DNA from: Nocardioides piscis
GTDB taxonomy: Bacteria; Actinomycetota; Actinomycetes; Propionibacteriales; Nocardioidaceae
Direction: 5' to 3'
Length of the DNA stretch: 64,000 bases
Assembly (NCBI RefSeq): GCF_011300215.1
Contig: NZ_CP049866.1
Span: 2,170,001-2,234,000, forward strand
A program made the position numbers and the translations under genes. This document shows positions 16,441-24,421 of this stretch, in pieces; the first letter of the stretch is position 1, and the number at the start of each line of letters is the position of its first letter. The notes beneath the pieces were generated by a model. It was not told where the DNA came from, did not search any database, and saw only the letters and a program-made list of their open reading frames with translations.

Positions 16441-16656
16441 TCAGCGCTTGCGACCCCACACGACGTAGGCGATCGGGCCGAAGGGCTGCACGGACAGGGC
16501 CGGACCCCACAGCGCCTTGGGGCCGCGGACCAGCGACGCCGGCCGATGGCGCAGGTCGTTCGCGCACCACGCGGTTGCCGCGACCTCGAGGACGCCGGCC
16601 ACGACGACGAGCTTCTTCTGGGTGGGCGTCATGTCGGCCCAGGACTTCTTTGCCAT
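16441..16656 (-). CDS. Small hypothetical membrane protein
   Basis: A 71-residue protein: lysine-rich start MAKKSWADMTPTQKKLV, one membrane helix (VVAGVLEVAATAWCANDL), and a C-terminal half with GPKALWGPALSVQPFGPIAY that looks like the PLDc_N-type short membrane domain. It is common in actinobacteria without known function. It lies downstream of, and in the same direction as, paaZ, after a 24-base gap. Confidence 0.6.
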   Translation of the reverse strand: MAKKSWADMTPTQKKLVVVAGVLEVAATAWCANDLRHRPASLVRGPKALWGPALSVQPFGPIAYVVWGRKR

Positions 16657-16680
16657 GACCCCACCGTAGATGGCGGCGAG

Positions 16681-18729
16681 CTACTGCTTCGCGACCAGCG
16701 TCAGCACGTCGTACGTCGCCACCGGCTCGCCCGAGCCGTTGACGACCGTGGCGTCCCAGCGCACCTCGCCGTAGTCGGCGTTGGTGCGAGGGGTGATCTG
16801 CTTGACCGTCAACGTGACCTGGATGGTGTCGCCGGCCTTGACCGGGGTGAGGAAGCGCAGCCGGTCGACCCCGAAGTTGGCCAGCACCGGCCCCGGGTCG
16901 GGGTCGACGAAGAGCCCCGCGGCCAGCGAGACGACCAGATAGCCGTGCGCGACGATGCCGCCGAAGAGCGGGTTCTTCTGGGCCGCAGCCTCGTCGGTGT
17001 GGGCATAGAACGTGTCGCCGGTGAACTCCGCGAAGTGCTCGATGTCCGCGAGCGTCACCGTGCGCGTGCTCGTGCTGATGGTGTCGCCGACCGCGAGCTC
17101 CGCCAGGCTCTTGCGGAACGGGTGGACGGGAGTCTCGGTGCGCGCCGAACCGGTGATCCACTGGCCGCTGATGGCGCTGAGCATGTCGGGGGAGCCCTGG
17201 ATCGCCGAGCGCTGCATGTGGTGCAGGACCGCCCGGACCCCGCCGAGCTCCTCGCCGCCACCGGCGCGCCCGGGACCGCCGTGCACCAGCACCGGCAACG
17301 GCGACCCGTGACCGGTCGACTCGGCCGCGCTCGTCCGGTCGAGGACCAGCAGGCGCCCGTGCCACGGCGCCAGGCCGAGGGTGAGGGCACGCGCGACGGC
17401 CGGGTCGTGGCTGACGATCGAGCCCGCCAGGCTGCCCTGGCCGCGAGCGGCGAGGCGGACCGCGTCGTCGAGGTCGGTGTAGGTGATGACGGTCGCCACC
17501 GGCCCGAACGGCTCGATGTCGTGCGGCTCGCTGGCACCGGGGTGAGCACGCAGCAGCACCGGTGACATGAAGGCGCCGGTCTCCGCGTCCGCATCGACCA
17601 CGTCGACGACGTCGGGGTTGCCGAAGACGATCTCGGCGGATGCGCGCAGCGCCTGGACTGCCTTGCGGACCTCGTCGCGCTGGGCCAGGGACGCCAGGGC
17701 GCCCATCCGCACACCGTCACTGGTCGGGTTGCCGACGGTGATCTTGGCCAGTCGCTGGGAGATCGCCTCCACCACGACGTCGGCCATCGGCTCGGGGACG
17801 AGCACCCGCCGGATCGCCGTGCACTTCTGCCCTGCCTTGACGGTCATCTCGGTGACGACGCCCTTGACGAAGAGCTCGAGCTCGGGGTCGTCGACGCCGA
17901 CGTCGGTGCCGAGGATCGAGCAGTTGAGGGAGTCGGCCTCGACGCCGAGCCGCACCCCGCCGTGCAGCACCGAGGGGTGCTGGCGCAGGTGGGCCGCCGT
18001 CGCCGCCGAGCCGGTGAACGCCACCGAGTCCTGGGCGCCGAGCTCGTCGAGCAACCCGGCCGGCGACCCGCAGAGCAGCTGGAGGCTGCCCTCGGGCAGT
18101 AGGTCGGACTCGATGATCCGGCGAACGACCGCCTCGGTGACATAGGCGGTCTGGCTGGCCGGCTTGACGATGGTCGGCAGCCCGGCGATGAACGCCGGCG
18201 CGAGCTTCTCCAGCATGCCCCAGACGGGGAAGTTGAAGGCGTTGATCTGGACGGCGACGCCGGGCCGTGAGGTGTAGAGGTGCTGGCCGAGGAAGGTGCC
18301 CTCCCGACCGAGCCGCTCCGGCTGCCCGTCGAGCACGACGACGTCGTTGGGCAGCTCTCGGGTGCCCTTGGACGCCATCGAGAAGACGGTCCCGATCCCG
18401 CCGTCGATGTCGACCATCGAGTCGCGCGCCGTTGCCCCGGTGCGGGCGGAGAGCGCATAGAGCTCGTCCTTGTGCTCGCCCAGCATCTTGGCCATCGCCT
18501 TGAGGGCCGCCGACCGTTCGTGGAAGGTCAGGCTGCGCAGCGCCGGGCCGCCGACCTCGCGGGCGTGGGCCGTCATCGCGGCGAGGTCGAGCCCGGTCGC
18601 AGAGATGCGGGCCACCTCCTCACCGGTCGTGGCGTCGAGGAGCGGTTCGCCCTCGTCGCTGGCGCTGAACCAGGTGCCACAGGCATAGCTCTCGAGCAGG
18701 GGCGCGGCGGTTGCCGTGATGTCGGTCAC
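16681..18729 (-). CDS. paaZ: Phenylacetate degradation bifunctional protein PaaZ
   Basis: A 682-residue fusion that opens the oxepin-CoA ring and oxidises the resulting semialdehyde. Residues 1 to about 520 are an aldehyde dehydrogenase with [21 protein letters not shown] and nucleophile Cys303 in [11 protein letters not shown]. Residues 540 to 682 are a MaoC-type hot-dog hydratase with [18 protein letters not shown] and [11 protein letters not shown], which provides the hydrolase activity. Length and order match PaaZ of other bacteria. Start is GTG 18729, 18 bases from a palindrome it shares with the divergent paaABCDE operon. Confidence 0.95.
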   Translation of the reverse strand: MTDITATAAPLLESYACGTWFSASDEGEPLLDATTGEEVARISATGLDLAAMTAHAREVGGPALRSLTFHERSAALKAMAKMLGEHKDELYALSARTGATARDSMVDIDGGIGTVFSMASKGTRELPNDVVVLDGQPERLGREGTFLGQHLYTSRPGVAVQINAFNFPVWGMLEKLAPAFIAGLPTIVKPASQTAYVTEAVVRRIIESDLLPEGSLQLLCGSPAGLLDELGAQDSVAFTGSAATAAHLRQHPSVLHGGVRLGVEADSLNCSILGTDVGVDDPELELFVKGVVTEMTVKAGQKCTAIRRVLVPEPMADVVVEAISQRLAKITVGNPTSDGVRMGALASLAQRDEVRKAVQALRASAEIVFGNPDVVDVVDADAETGAFMSPVLLRAHPGASEPHDIEPFGPVATVITYTDLDDAVRLAARGQGSLAGSIVSHDPAVARALTLGLAPWHGRLLVLDRTSAAESTGHGSPLPVLVHGGPGRAGGGEELGGVRAVLHHMQRSAIQGSPDMLSAISGQWITGSARTETPVHPFRKSLAELAVGDTISTSTRTVTLADIEHFAEFTGDTFYAHTDEAAAQKNPLFGGIVAHGYLVVSLAAGLFVDPDPGPVLANFGVDRLRFLTPVKAGDTIQVTLTVKQITPRTNADYGEVRWDATVVNGSGEPVATYDVLTLVAKQ

Positions 18730-18746
18730 CGTGTCAGACTATTCCT

Positions 18747-18758
18747 GACCGATCGGTC
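18747..18758. promoter_or_regulatory. Palindromic operator in the paaZ-paaA intergenic region (probable PaaR site)
   Basis: GACCGATCGGTC is a perfect 12-base palindrome centred in the 60-base gap between the divergent paaZ and paaA genes. It carries the ACCG...CGGT core of the TetR-type PaaR operator described in corynebacteria. A single site here could control both directions. A TetR gene fitting PaaR lies downstream at 23553-24170. Confidence 0.65.
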
Positions 18759-18789
18759 TGTAAATGCGCGCGTCGAGCAGGGAGCAACC

Positions 18790-19740
18790 GTGGGCGACAC
18801 CCTCGAAGCGGACTTCGAGCACATCATCGAGCGGCATGAACGCATCGAGCCGCGCGACTGGATGCCGGAGCGCTATCGCGCCACCGTCGTGCGCCAGGTC
18901 GCGCAGCACGCCCACTCCGAGATCATCGGCATGCAGCCGGAGGGCAACTGGCTCACCCGTGCGCCGAGCCTGCGCCGCAAGGCGATCCTGCTGGCCAAGG
19001 TGCAGGACGAGGCCGGCCACGGGCTCTATCTCTACTCAGCCTGCGAGACGCTCGGTGTCACCCGCGCTGAGCTGACCGAGAAGCTGATCTCGGGCAAGCA
19101 GAAGTACTCCTCCATCTTCAACTACCCCACGCTGTCGTATGCCGACGTCGGCACCATCGGCTGGCTCGTCGACGGCGCGGCGATCTGCAACCAGGTGCCG
19201 CTGTGCCGCACCTCCTACGGTCCCTACGGCCGGGCGATGATCCGCATCTGCAAGGAGGAGTCCTTCCACCAGCGCCAGGGCTACGAGCTGCTGATGACGA
19301 TGATGGGAGGGACCGACGAGCAGCGCGCGATGGTGCAGGAGTCGGTCGACCGGTTCTGGTGGCCGGCGCTGATGATGTTCGGTCCGCCCGACACTGGAGA
19401 CATGGCCTCGCCCACTGGGCATACAGCCCAGTCGATGGCGTGGGGGATCAAGCGCGACACCAACGACGACTTGCGGCAGAAGTTCGTGGACATGTCCGTG
19501 CCGCAGGCCGAGGCACTCGGGGTCACGCTGCCCGACCCGGCCCTGACGTGGAACGCCGAGCGCGGCCACTACGACTTCGGCCAGCCCGACTGGGAGGAGT
19601 TCGCGGCCGTGATCGCCGGCTCCGGACCCTGCAACGCCCAACGGATCGCCCACCGCAAGCGTGCCCACGACGAGGGCGCCTGGGTGCGCGAGGCCGCGAC
19701 CGCCTTCGCGGCCCGGTCAGTGGTCGAGGAGGACCGATGA
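18790..19740 (+). CDS. paaA: 1,2-phenylacetyl-CoA epoxidase subunit PaaA (catalytic)
   Basis: A 316-residue ferritin-like di-iron oxygenase subunit that epoxidises the ring of phenylacetyl-CoA within the PaaABCE complex. Iron-ligand motifs are KVQDEAGHG and [11 protein letters not shown] (ExxH type), with the early [15 protein letters not shown] region and [15 protein letters not shown] near the C-terminus. Start is GTG 18790 with ribosome site GGAGC just upstream; the open frame extends further back only through the promoter region. It is the first gene of paaABCDE and overlaps paaB by 4 bases. Confidence 0.96.
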   Translation: MGDTLEADFEHIIERHERIEPRDWMPERYRATVVRQVAQHAHSEIIGMQPEGNWLTRAPSLRRKAILLAKVQDEAGHGLYLYSACETLGVTRAELTEKLISGKQKYSSIFNYPTLSYADVGTIGWLVDGAAICNQVPLCRTSYGPYGRAMIRICKEESFHQRQGYELLMTMMGGTDEQRAMVQESVDRFWWPALMMFGPPDTGDMASPTGHTAQSMAWGIKRDTNDDLRQKFVDMSVPQAEALGVTLPDPALTWNAERGHYDFGQPDWEEFAAVIAGSGPCNAQRIAHRKRAHDEGAWVREAATAFAARSVVEEDR

Positions 19741-20030
19741 GCGCCATACAGCCCGAATGGCCCCTCTACGAGATCTTCGTGCGCGGCAAGCGCGGACTCA
19801 ACCACGTCCACGTCGGCTCGCTGCACGCCGCCGACGACGAGATGGCGGTGCGGCACGCGCGCGATGTCTACACCCGGCGCAACGAGGGGGTCAGCATCTG
19901 GGCCGTGCGCGCAGACCAGATCGTCGCCTCGAGCCCCGACGAGAAGGACCCGCTCTTCGCCCCCGCCGGCGACAAGGTCTATCGCCACCCGACCTTCTAC
20001 TCCATCCCCGACGACGTCCCACACATGTGA
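19737..20030 (+). CDS. paaB: 1,2-phenylacetyl-CoA epoxidase subunit PaaB
   Basis: A 97-residue small subunit that bridges PaaAC pairs in the epoxidase complex. The characteristic sequence [20 protein letters not shown] opens the protein, followed by [31 protein letters not shown]. The size is that of the family. ATG 19737 overlaps the paaA stop, and its own stop overlaps the paaC start by one base. Confidence 0.96.
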   Translation: MSAIQPEWPLYEIFVRGKRGLNHVHVGSLHAADDEMAVRHARDVYTRRNEGVSIWAVRADQIVASSPDEKDPLFAPAGDKVYRHPTFYSIPDDVPHM

Positions 20031-20956
20031 TGGACAGCCACGACCTGGACCTCGACCACGACTCCGTCTATGACGGGTTGCTCGGCGGTGACGCCTCCCA
20101 GTGGGCGTTCGGCACGGACTTCGAGGATCCCCTCGCCGGCGTCGACACGACCGTCCCCGCGGGCGTCGACCCGGGCGCGTTGGCGGCGTACTGCCTGATG
20201 CTCGGTGACGACGCGCTGATCTATGCCCACCGCCTCTCGGAGTGGACGAGCAACGCGCCCGACCTCGAGGACGACATCGCGCTCGCCAACATCTCCCTCG
20301 ACCTCCTCGGACAGGCGCGGCTGCTGCTCGCGCGCGCGGCGGCGGCCGATCCCGGTGTCGTCCCGACGATGCCCGAGGGATCGCCGGTCCCGGCCGAGGA
20401 CGCGCTGGCGTTCTTCCGCGACGAGGCTGCCTTCCGCAACGTCCGCTTCGTCGAGGCGGACAACGGCGACTTCGCCGTGACGATCGCCCGGCTCCTGCTC
20501 TTCGCGACCCACCGGCTCGCCCTGCTCCAGCGGCTGACGACGAGCGTCGACCCGGTGCTCGCCGCCGTGGCCGCCAAGGGCGTCAAGGAGGTGACCTATC
20601 ACCGTGACTACGCCGGCCGCTGGTTCGTCACGCTGGCCCGCGGCACCGAGGAGTCGCGGCGCAGGCTGGTCGCCGGCCTCGGCACCGTGTGGCCGATGTA
20701 TGCCGAGCTCTCCCGCCCGTGCGAGGTCGAGGTCGCTGCCGCCGCGCAGGGCTTCGGCGTCGACCCGGCCACCCTGGCCGACGAGGTCGATGCGGTGGTC
20801 GAGCACGTCCTTGCCACCGCTGGCGTCGACCGACCCGACGTGGCCCCGTCCGGCACCGGACCGCTCGGTCGCGTCGGGCAGCACTCCGAGGCCATGGGCC
20901 CGCTGCTCGCCGTCATGCAGGTCGTGGCCCGCGCCCACCCGAAGGGGAAGTGGTGA
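20030..20956 (+). CDS. paaC: 1,2-phenylacetyl-CoA epoxidase subunit PaaC (structural)
   Basis: A 308-residue ferritin-like paralogue of PaaA that stabilises it. It has lost much of the iron site but keeps the helical bundle: YCLMLGDDALIYAHRLSEW, LANISLDLLGQARLLL, KGVKEVTYHRDYAGRWFV and the C-terminal GPLLAVMQVVARAHP. It carries an N-terminal acidic extension (DLDLDHDSVYDGLLGGD) longer than in enteric PaaC. ATG 20030 sits in a TGATG coupling with paaB, and paaD overlaps its end by 4 bases. Confidence 0.94.
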   Translation: MDSHDLDLDHDSVYDGLLGGDASQWAFGTDFEDPLAGVDTTVPAGVDPGALAAYCLMLGDDALIYAHRLSEWTSNAPDLEDDIALANISLDLLGQARLLLARAAAADPGVVPTMPEGSPVPAEDALAFFRDEAAFRNVRFVEADNGDFAVTIARLLLFATHRLALLQRLTTSVDPVLAAVAAKGVKEVTYHRDYAGRWFVTLARGTEESRRRLVAGLGTVWPMYAELSRPCEVEVAAAAQGFGVDPATLADEVDAVVEHVLATAGVDRPDVAPSGTGPLGRVGQHSEAMGPLLAVMQVVARAHPKGKW

Positions 20957-21450
20957 CGCCACCGAGCGCGCTCGCGGTGGCCGCCACCGTCACCGACCCC
21001 GAGATGCCGATGCTGACGCTGGTCGACCTCGGTGTGCTCCGCGACGTCGCCGAGGACGGTGAGCACGTGACGGTCACCATCACGCCCACCTACTCCGGCT
21101 GCCCGGCGATGGCGACGATGCGCGACGACCTCGTGCACGCGCTCACCGACGCGGGCTATGCCGACGTCGACGTTCGGATCAGCCTGAGCCCGGCCTGGTC
21201 GAGCGACTGGATCACCGAGAGCGGCCGCCGCAAGCTCCACGAGCACGGACTGTCGGTCCCCGGGCCGGCGCCGGTCGGCGACGGCGGACCGGTCCCGCTG
21301 ACGCTGGCTCCCGTACGCCGCGCGATCGACTGCCCTCGTTGTGGGAGCGCGGCGGTCGCGCTCACCTCCGAGTTCGGGCCGACCGCCTGCAAGGCGCTCT
21401 ATCGGTGCGAGGACTGCCTCGAGCCGTTCGAGCACGTCAAGGAGATCTGA
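20953..21450 (+). CDS. paaD: 1,2-phenylacetyl-CoA epoxidase assembly protein PaaD
   Basis: A 165-residue iron-sulphur assembly factor for the epoxidase. Residues 1 to 95 are a DUF59/MIP18-like domain (VTDPEMPMLTLVDLGVLRDV, PTYSGCPAM). The C-terminus is a zinc-ribbon-like module with IDCPRCGS and YRCEDCLEPF, four cysteines. GTG 20953 is in a GTGA overlap with paaC. The following paaE starts 5 bases downstream. Confidence 0.94.
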   Translation: MTPPSALAVAATVTDPEMPMLTLVDLGVLRDVAEDGEHVTVTITPTYSGCPAMATMRDDLVHALTDAGYADVDVRISLSPAWSSDWITESGRRKLHEHGLSVPGPAPVGDGGPVPLTLAPVRRAIDCPRCGSAAVALTSEFGPTACKALYRCEDCLEPFEHVKEI

Positions 21451-21454
21451 CGAG

Positions 21455-22518
21455 ATGCTCAAGGTCCGCGGTGCCTTCCACCCCCTGACGGTCTCTGGGG
21501 TCGAGCCCCTCACCGACGACTCAGCGGCAGTCACCTTCGCTGTCCCCGAGGAGCTGCGCGCCGAGTTCGACTTCGCTGCCGGGCAGTCGCTGACCCTGCG
21601 CCGGACGATCGACGGCGTCGAGCACCGGCGCTCCTACTCGATCTGCGCCCCTGCGGGAGCCGCGCCGCGCATCGGCGTACGAGAGATTCCCGGCGGGTTG
21701 TTCTCGCGCTGGCTCGTGCACGAGGTGCGTCCCGGCGACGTGATCGAGGTGCAGACGCCGACAGGCTCCTTCGCGGCCAGCGACGAGCTGCCCGGACGCC
21801 ACCTGTGCATCGCGGCCGGATCGGGCATCACGCCGATGATCTCCATCGCCTCGACCGTGCTGCGACACCCGGAGTCGCAGGTGACGCTGGTCTATGGCAA
21901 CCGTCGCACCACGACGGTGATGTTCGCCGAGGAGCTCGCCGACCTCAAGAACACCTATCGCCACCGCCTCGACCTGGTCCATGTCCTCTCCCGCGAGCCG
22001 CGGGACGTGGAGCTCTTCTCCGGACGCCTCGACGCCGACCGGCTGCGACGACTCCTCACCACCCTGGTGCCGGTCGGGGAATGGACCACGTCTGGTTGTG
22101 CGGGCCGTTCGGGCTCATCGCCGACGCGCGCGCCGTGCTCACCGAGCTGGGGGTGCCCAGGGACCGCGTGCACTTCGAGCTGTTCTACGTCGACGAGCCG
22201 CCGCCGGAGCTGTCGCGTCCCGAGGCAGTCGTCACCGGCGACGTGAGCGACGTGACGATCACGCTCGACGGCCGGACGACGACGGCTGCCATCCCCCGGA
22301 GCTCCACGATCCTCGACGGCGCCGCGGCGTCACGCAGCGACCTGCCATACGCCTGCAAGGGAGGGGTCTGCGGCACCTGCCGCGCCCACGTCACGAGCGG
22401 TGAGGTCGAGATGCGCCGCAACTATGCACTCGACGACGACGAGGTGGACCGCGGATTCGTGCTCACCTGCCAGACCCATCCCGTCTCCGCCGAGGTCACC
22501 GTCGACTTCGACGCCTGA
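21455..22518 (+). pseudogene. paaE: 1,2-phenylacetyl-CoA epoxidase reductase PaaE, reading frame broken by one base
   Basis: NAD(P)H reductase subunit that feeds electrons to PaaA. The first frame has the FAD module (RRSYSICAPAG, GGLFSRWL) and the NAD site GSGITPMISI, then loses phase. The second frame resumes with DHVWLCGPFGLIADARAVL and ends in a plant-type 2Fe-2S domain, CKGGVCGTC, with the fourth cysteine in LTCQTHP. One extra G in the GGGG run at 22076-22079 joins them into a normal protein of about 354 residues. All domains are well kept, which argues against real decay. Confidence 0.88.
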
Positions 22519-22539
22519 GGCTCCGCTGCCAGAGGCTCA

Positions 22540-22556
22540 CAGGACCGACGGTCCTG
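22540..22556 (+). terminator. Hairpin after paaABCDE
   Basis: CAGGACC-GAC-GGTCCTG is a 7-base perfect stem with a 3-base loop, 21 bases after the paaE stop. No U-tract follows, as is usual in this group, so termination strength is uncertain. Confidence 0.45.
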
Positions 22557-22643
22557 CCGCAACGGCCGAAGGACCCTTCCCCCTCCGAGCTGTGGGCCCT
22601 TAGCCTCGGAGCAGGTGCAGTGCGACCCGTCGGGAGACATGTC

Positions 22644-23549
22644 ATGAAGACCAAGAGGCTCCTTTCTGCTCTGCTCGCGGCGGTGCTCGCACCGTCGCTC
22701 GTCGCACCCTCGAGTGGTCAGGCCGCGTCCGACGCCGTGTCGGAAGCCGCCTCGACACCTGTCCTGGTCGCCGTCCGAGCCGCGCACCGCGCCGGGGTCG
22801 ACCGGGTGGTCTTCGAGTTCCGCGGTGGCCTGCCCGAGCAGCGTGAGGTCGTCTACGTCGACCGCTTGTTCGCCGACGGCTCCGGACGCCGGGTGCGCGT
22901 GGCAGGGCAGGCGCTGCTCCGGCTCCGCTTCGAGGCGGCGCAGGCCCACACCGACGCCGGGGTGGCCACGGCCGCACCGCGACGGGTGGCGTTCGCCCTG
23001 CCCAACGTGATGACTGCCGTCCGATCAGGCGACTTCGAGGCCGTCGTGACCTACGGGCTGGGGGTGGCCCGCCGTACGCCCGTGCGGGTGGAGACGCTGC
23101 GCAGTCCCGACCGGGTCGTCGTCGAGGTGGGCGCCCGCTTCCCGACCGTCCAGCGGCGCGTGTGGTTCTTCCACCGCGACCGCTACACCGACAACCGAGA
23201 GCCCTTCTTCGTGCCCGTCCTGCGCCCGGTCCCACCGGGCTCACTGGCCACCGGGGTCATGGACCGGCTGTTCGCCGGACCCCTGCCCCGTGAGCAGGCA
23301 CGCGGACTGCGTCTCCTGCGGTCGCGGGCCACGGGCTACGCCGGTCTCGCGATCACCGGCGGTGTGGCACGCCTGCGTCTGACCGGCGGGTGCAGCAGCG
23401 GCGGCTCGACGGTCAGCATCGCCGGCGCGATCCTGCCCAGCCTCCACCAGTTCGACTCGGTGGACCGGGTCGTCCTCCGCGACCCTGCCGGGGCCACCCT
23501 GGGCGCCGACGGGCCAGGCGACTCCACCCCGGAGTGCCTCGAGCCCTGA
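22644..23549 (+). CDS. Secreted GerMN-domain protein with AMIN-like region
   Basis: A 301-residue exported protein. The signal peptide is MKTKRLLSALLAAVLAPSLV with cleavage near SGQAA. Residues 35 to 170 resemble the AMIN-like beta domain of actinobacterial secreted proteins (VDRVVFEFRGGLPEQREVVYV). Residues 175 to 300 resemble GerMN: VRRVWFFHRDRY-like start, then GSLATGVMDRLFAGPLPREQARGL and ITGGVARLRL. The ATG at 22644 is chosen because it starts the signal peptide. The substrate is unknown; GerMN proteins are linked with cell-wall and spore functions. It is convergent with the TetR gene, 3 bases apart. Confidence 0.7.
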   Translation: MKTKRLLSALLAAVLAPSLVAPSSGQAASDAVSEAASTPVLVAVRAAHRAGVDRVVFEFRGGLPEQREVVYVDRLFADGSGRRVRVAGQALLRLRFEAAQAHTDAGVATAAPRRVAFALPNVMTAVRSGDFEAVVTYGLGVARRTPVRVETLRSPDRVVVEVGARFPTVQRRVWFFHRDRYTDNREPFFVPVLRPVPPGSLATGVMDRLFAGPLPREQARGLRLLRSRATGYAGLAITGGVARLRLTGGCSSGGSTVSIAGAILPSLHQFDSVDRVVLRDPAGATLGADGPGDSTPECLEP

Positions 23550-23552
23550 CCC

Positions 23553-24170
23553 TCAGCCCCGGGTCAGCCCGTCGAAGGCGATCCCGGTGATGGCGTCGGC
23601 GAGCACCCGGGCGTCGACCGACCCGCCGGGGTGGAACCACTCGACCGAGCTGTTGACCATCCCGAAGAGCAGGCGGCTGATCAGCTCGGGGTCGATGTCG
23701 TCGCGCAGCGTGCCCTCGCGGCAGGCGTCGCGGACCAGGTCGGCGAGCACGCCGTCGATCGCCCGCCGCCGTTCGAGGGCTGCCTGCTCGACCTCGCTGT
23801 TGCCGCGGGCGCGCAGCAGCAGGGTGACGGCGGGGAGGTGGTCGACCAGGATCTCGACCGACGAGTGGATCGCGGCGCGCAGTCGCGCCTCCGCCGGCTG
23901 CCGGCTGGTGGCGGCGATCGCGGTGACGGTGCTGTCGAGCGCGTCGAGGGCCTCGTCGAGCGCAGCGGCCAGCAGGTGCTCCTTGCTCGGCACGTGGTGA
24001 TAGATCGCCGACTTGGTCAGGCCGAGCTCGCGGGCGAGGTCGCCCATGCTGGTGGCGTCATATCCCTGCCGGTTGAACACGTCGATGGCGCGCCGGAGCA
24101 CCGTCGCCTGGTCATAGCCGGGGCGACCCCGTCTCGCAGGGACGCTCCCGGATGCAGGTTCGGCGGACAT
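23553..24170 (-). CDS. TetR family regulator, probable PaaR
   Basis: About 205 residues from ATG 24170. The N-terminus RRGRPGYDQATVLRRAIDVFNRQGYDATSMGDLARELGLTKSAIYHHV is a textbook TetR DNA-binding domain, followed by PSKEHLLAAALDEALDAL. Location next to the paa genes and the TetR-type palindrome between paaZ and paaA make it the likely phenylacetyl-CoA-responsive repressor. I see no copy of that palindrome in its own upstream region, so it may not be autoregulated. Residues upstream of ATG 24170 in the same frame look non-coding. Confidence 0.82.
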   Translation of the reverse strand: MSAEPASGSVPARRGRPGYDQATVLRRAIDVFNRQGYDATSMGDLARELGLTKSAIYHHVPSKEHLLAAALDEALDALDSTVTAIAATSRQPAEARLRAAIHSSVEILVDHLPAVTLLLRARGNSEVEQAALERRRAIDGVLADLVRDACREGTLRDDIDPELISRLLFGMVNSSVEWFHPGGSVDARVLADAITGIAFDGLTRG

Positions 24171-24421
24171 GCGCCCAGCCTCGCACGCGCCGGGACTCGC
24201 GGGTGCGGGGATTGTCACGGCCGCGGGGTAGCATGGCGTTCGCCTTCGTTGCTTGATCATCCCGATCCGGCTGCGGGGCCCCGATCAGTCGGGTGTCCAC
24301 CGTGTCGTTCTGACGCGAGACACTGTCGGGTTCTGCGTCGCCGCTTCGCCACACAATCCGCGGTCGACGCAGGTAGTGCTGTCCGTCGCGGGGCGCGGCG
24401 GGCATCTCGAGGAGGAAATGA

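Noticed and set aside
18280..18789. N-terminal extension of PaaA
   Set aside because: The extension is antisense to paaZ and crosses the promoter and palindrome; PaaA homologues start at the GTG near 18790.
24171..24421. A small gene or RNA in the 251-base gap before the helicase
   Set aside because: No open frame with a ribosome site and no strong stem-loop structure; only a possible promoter region.
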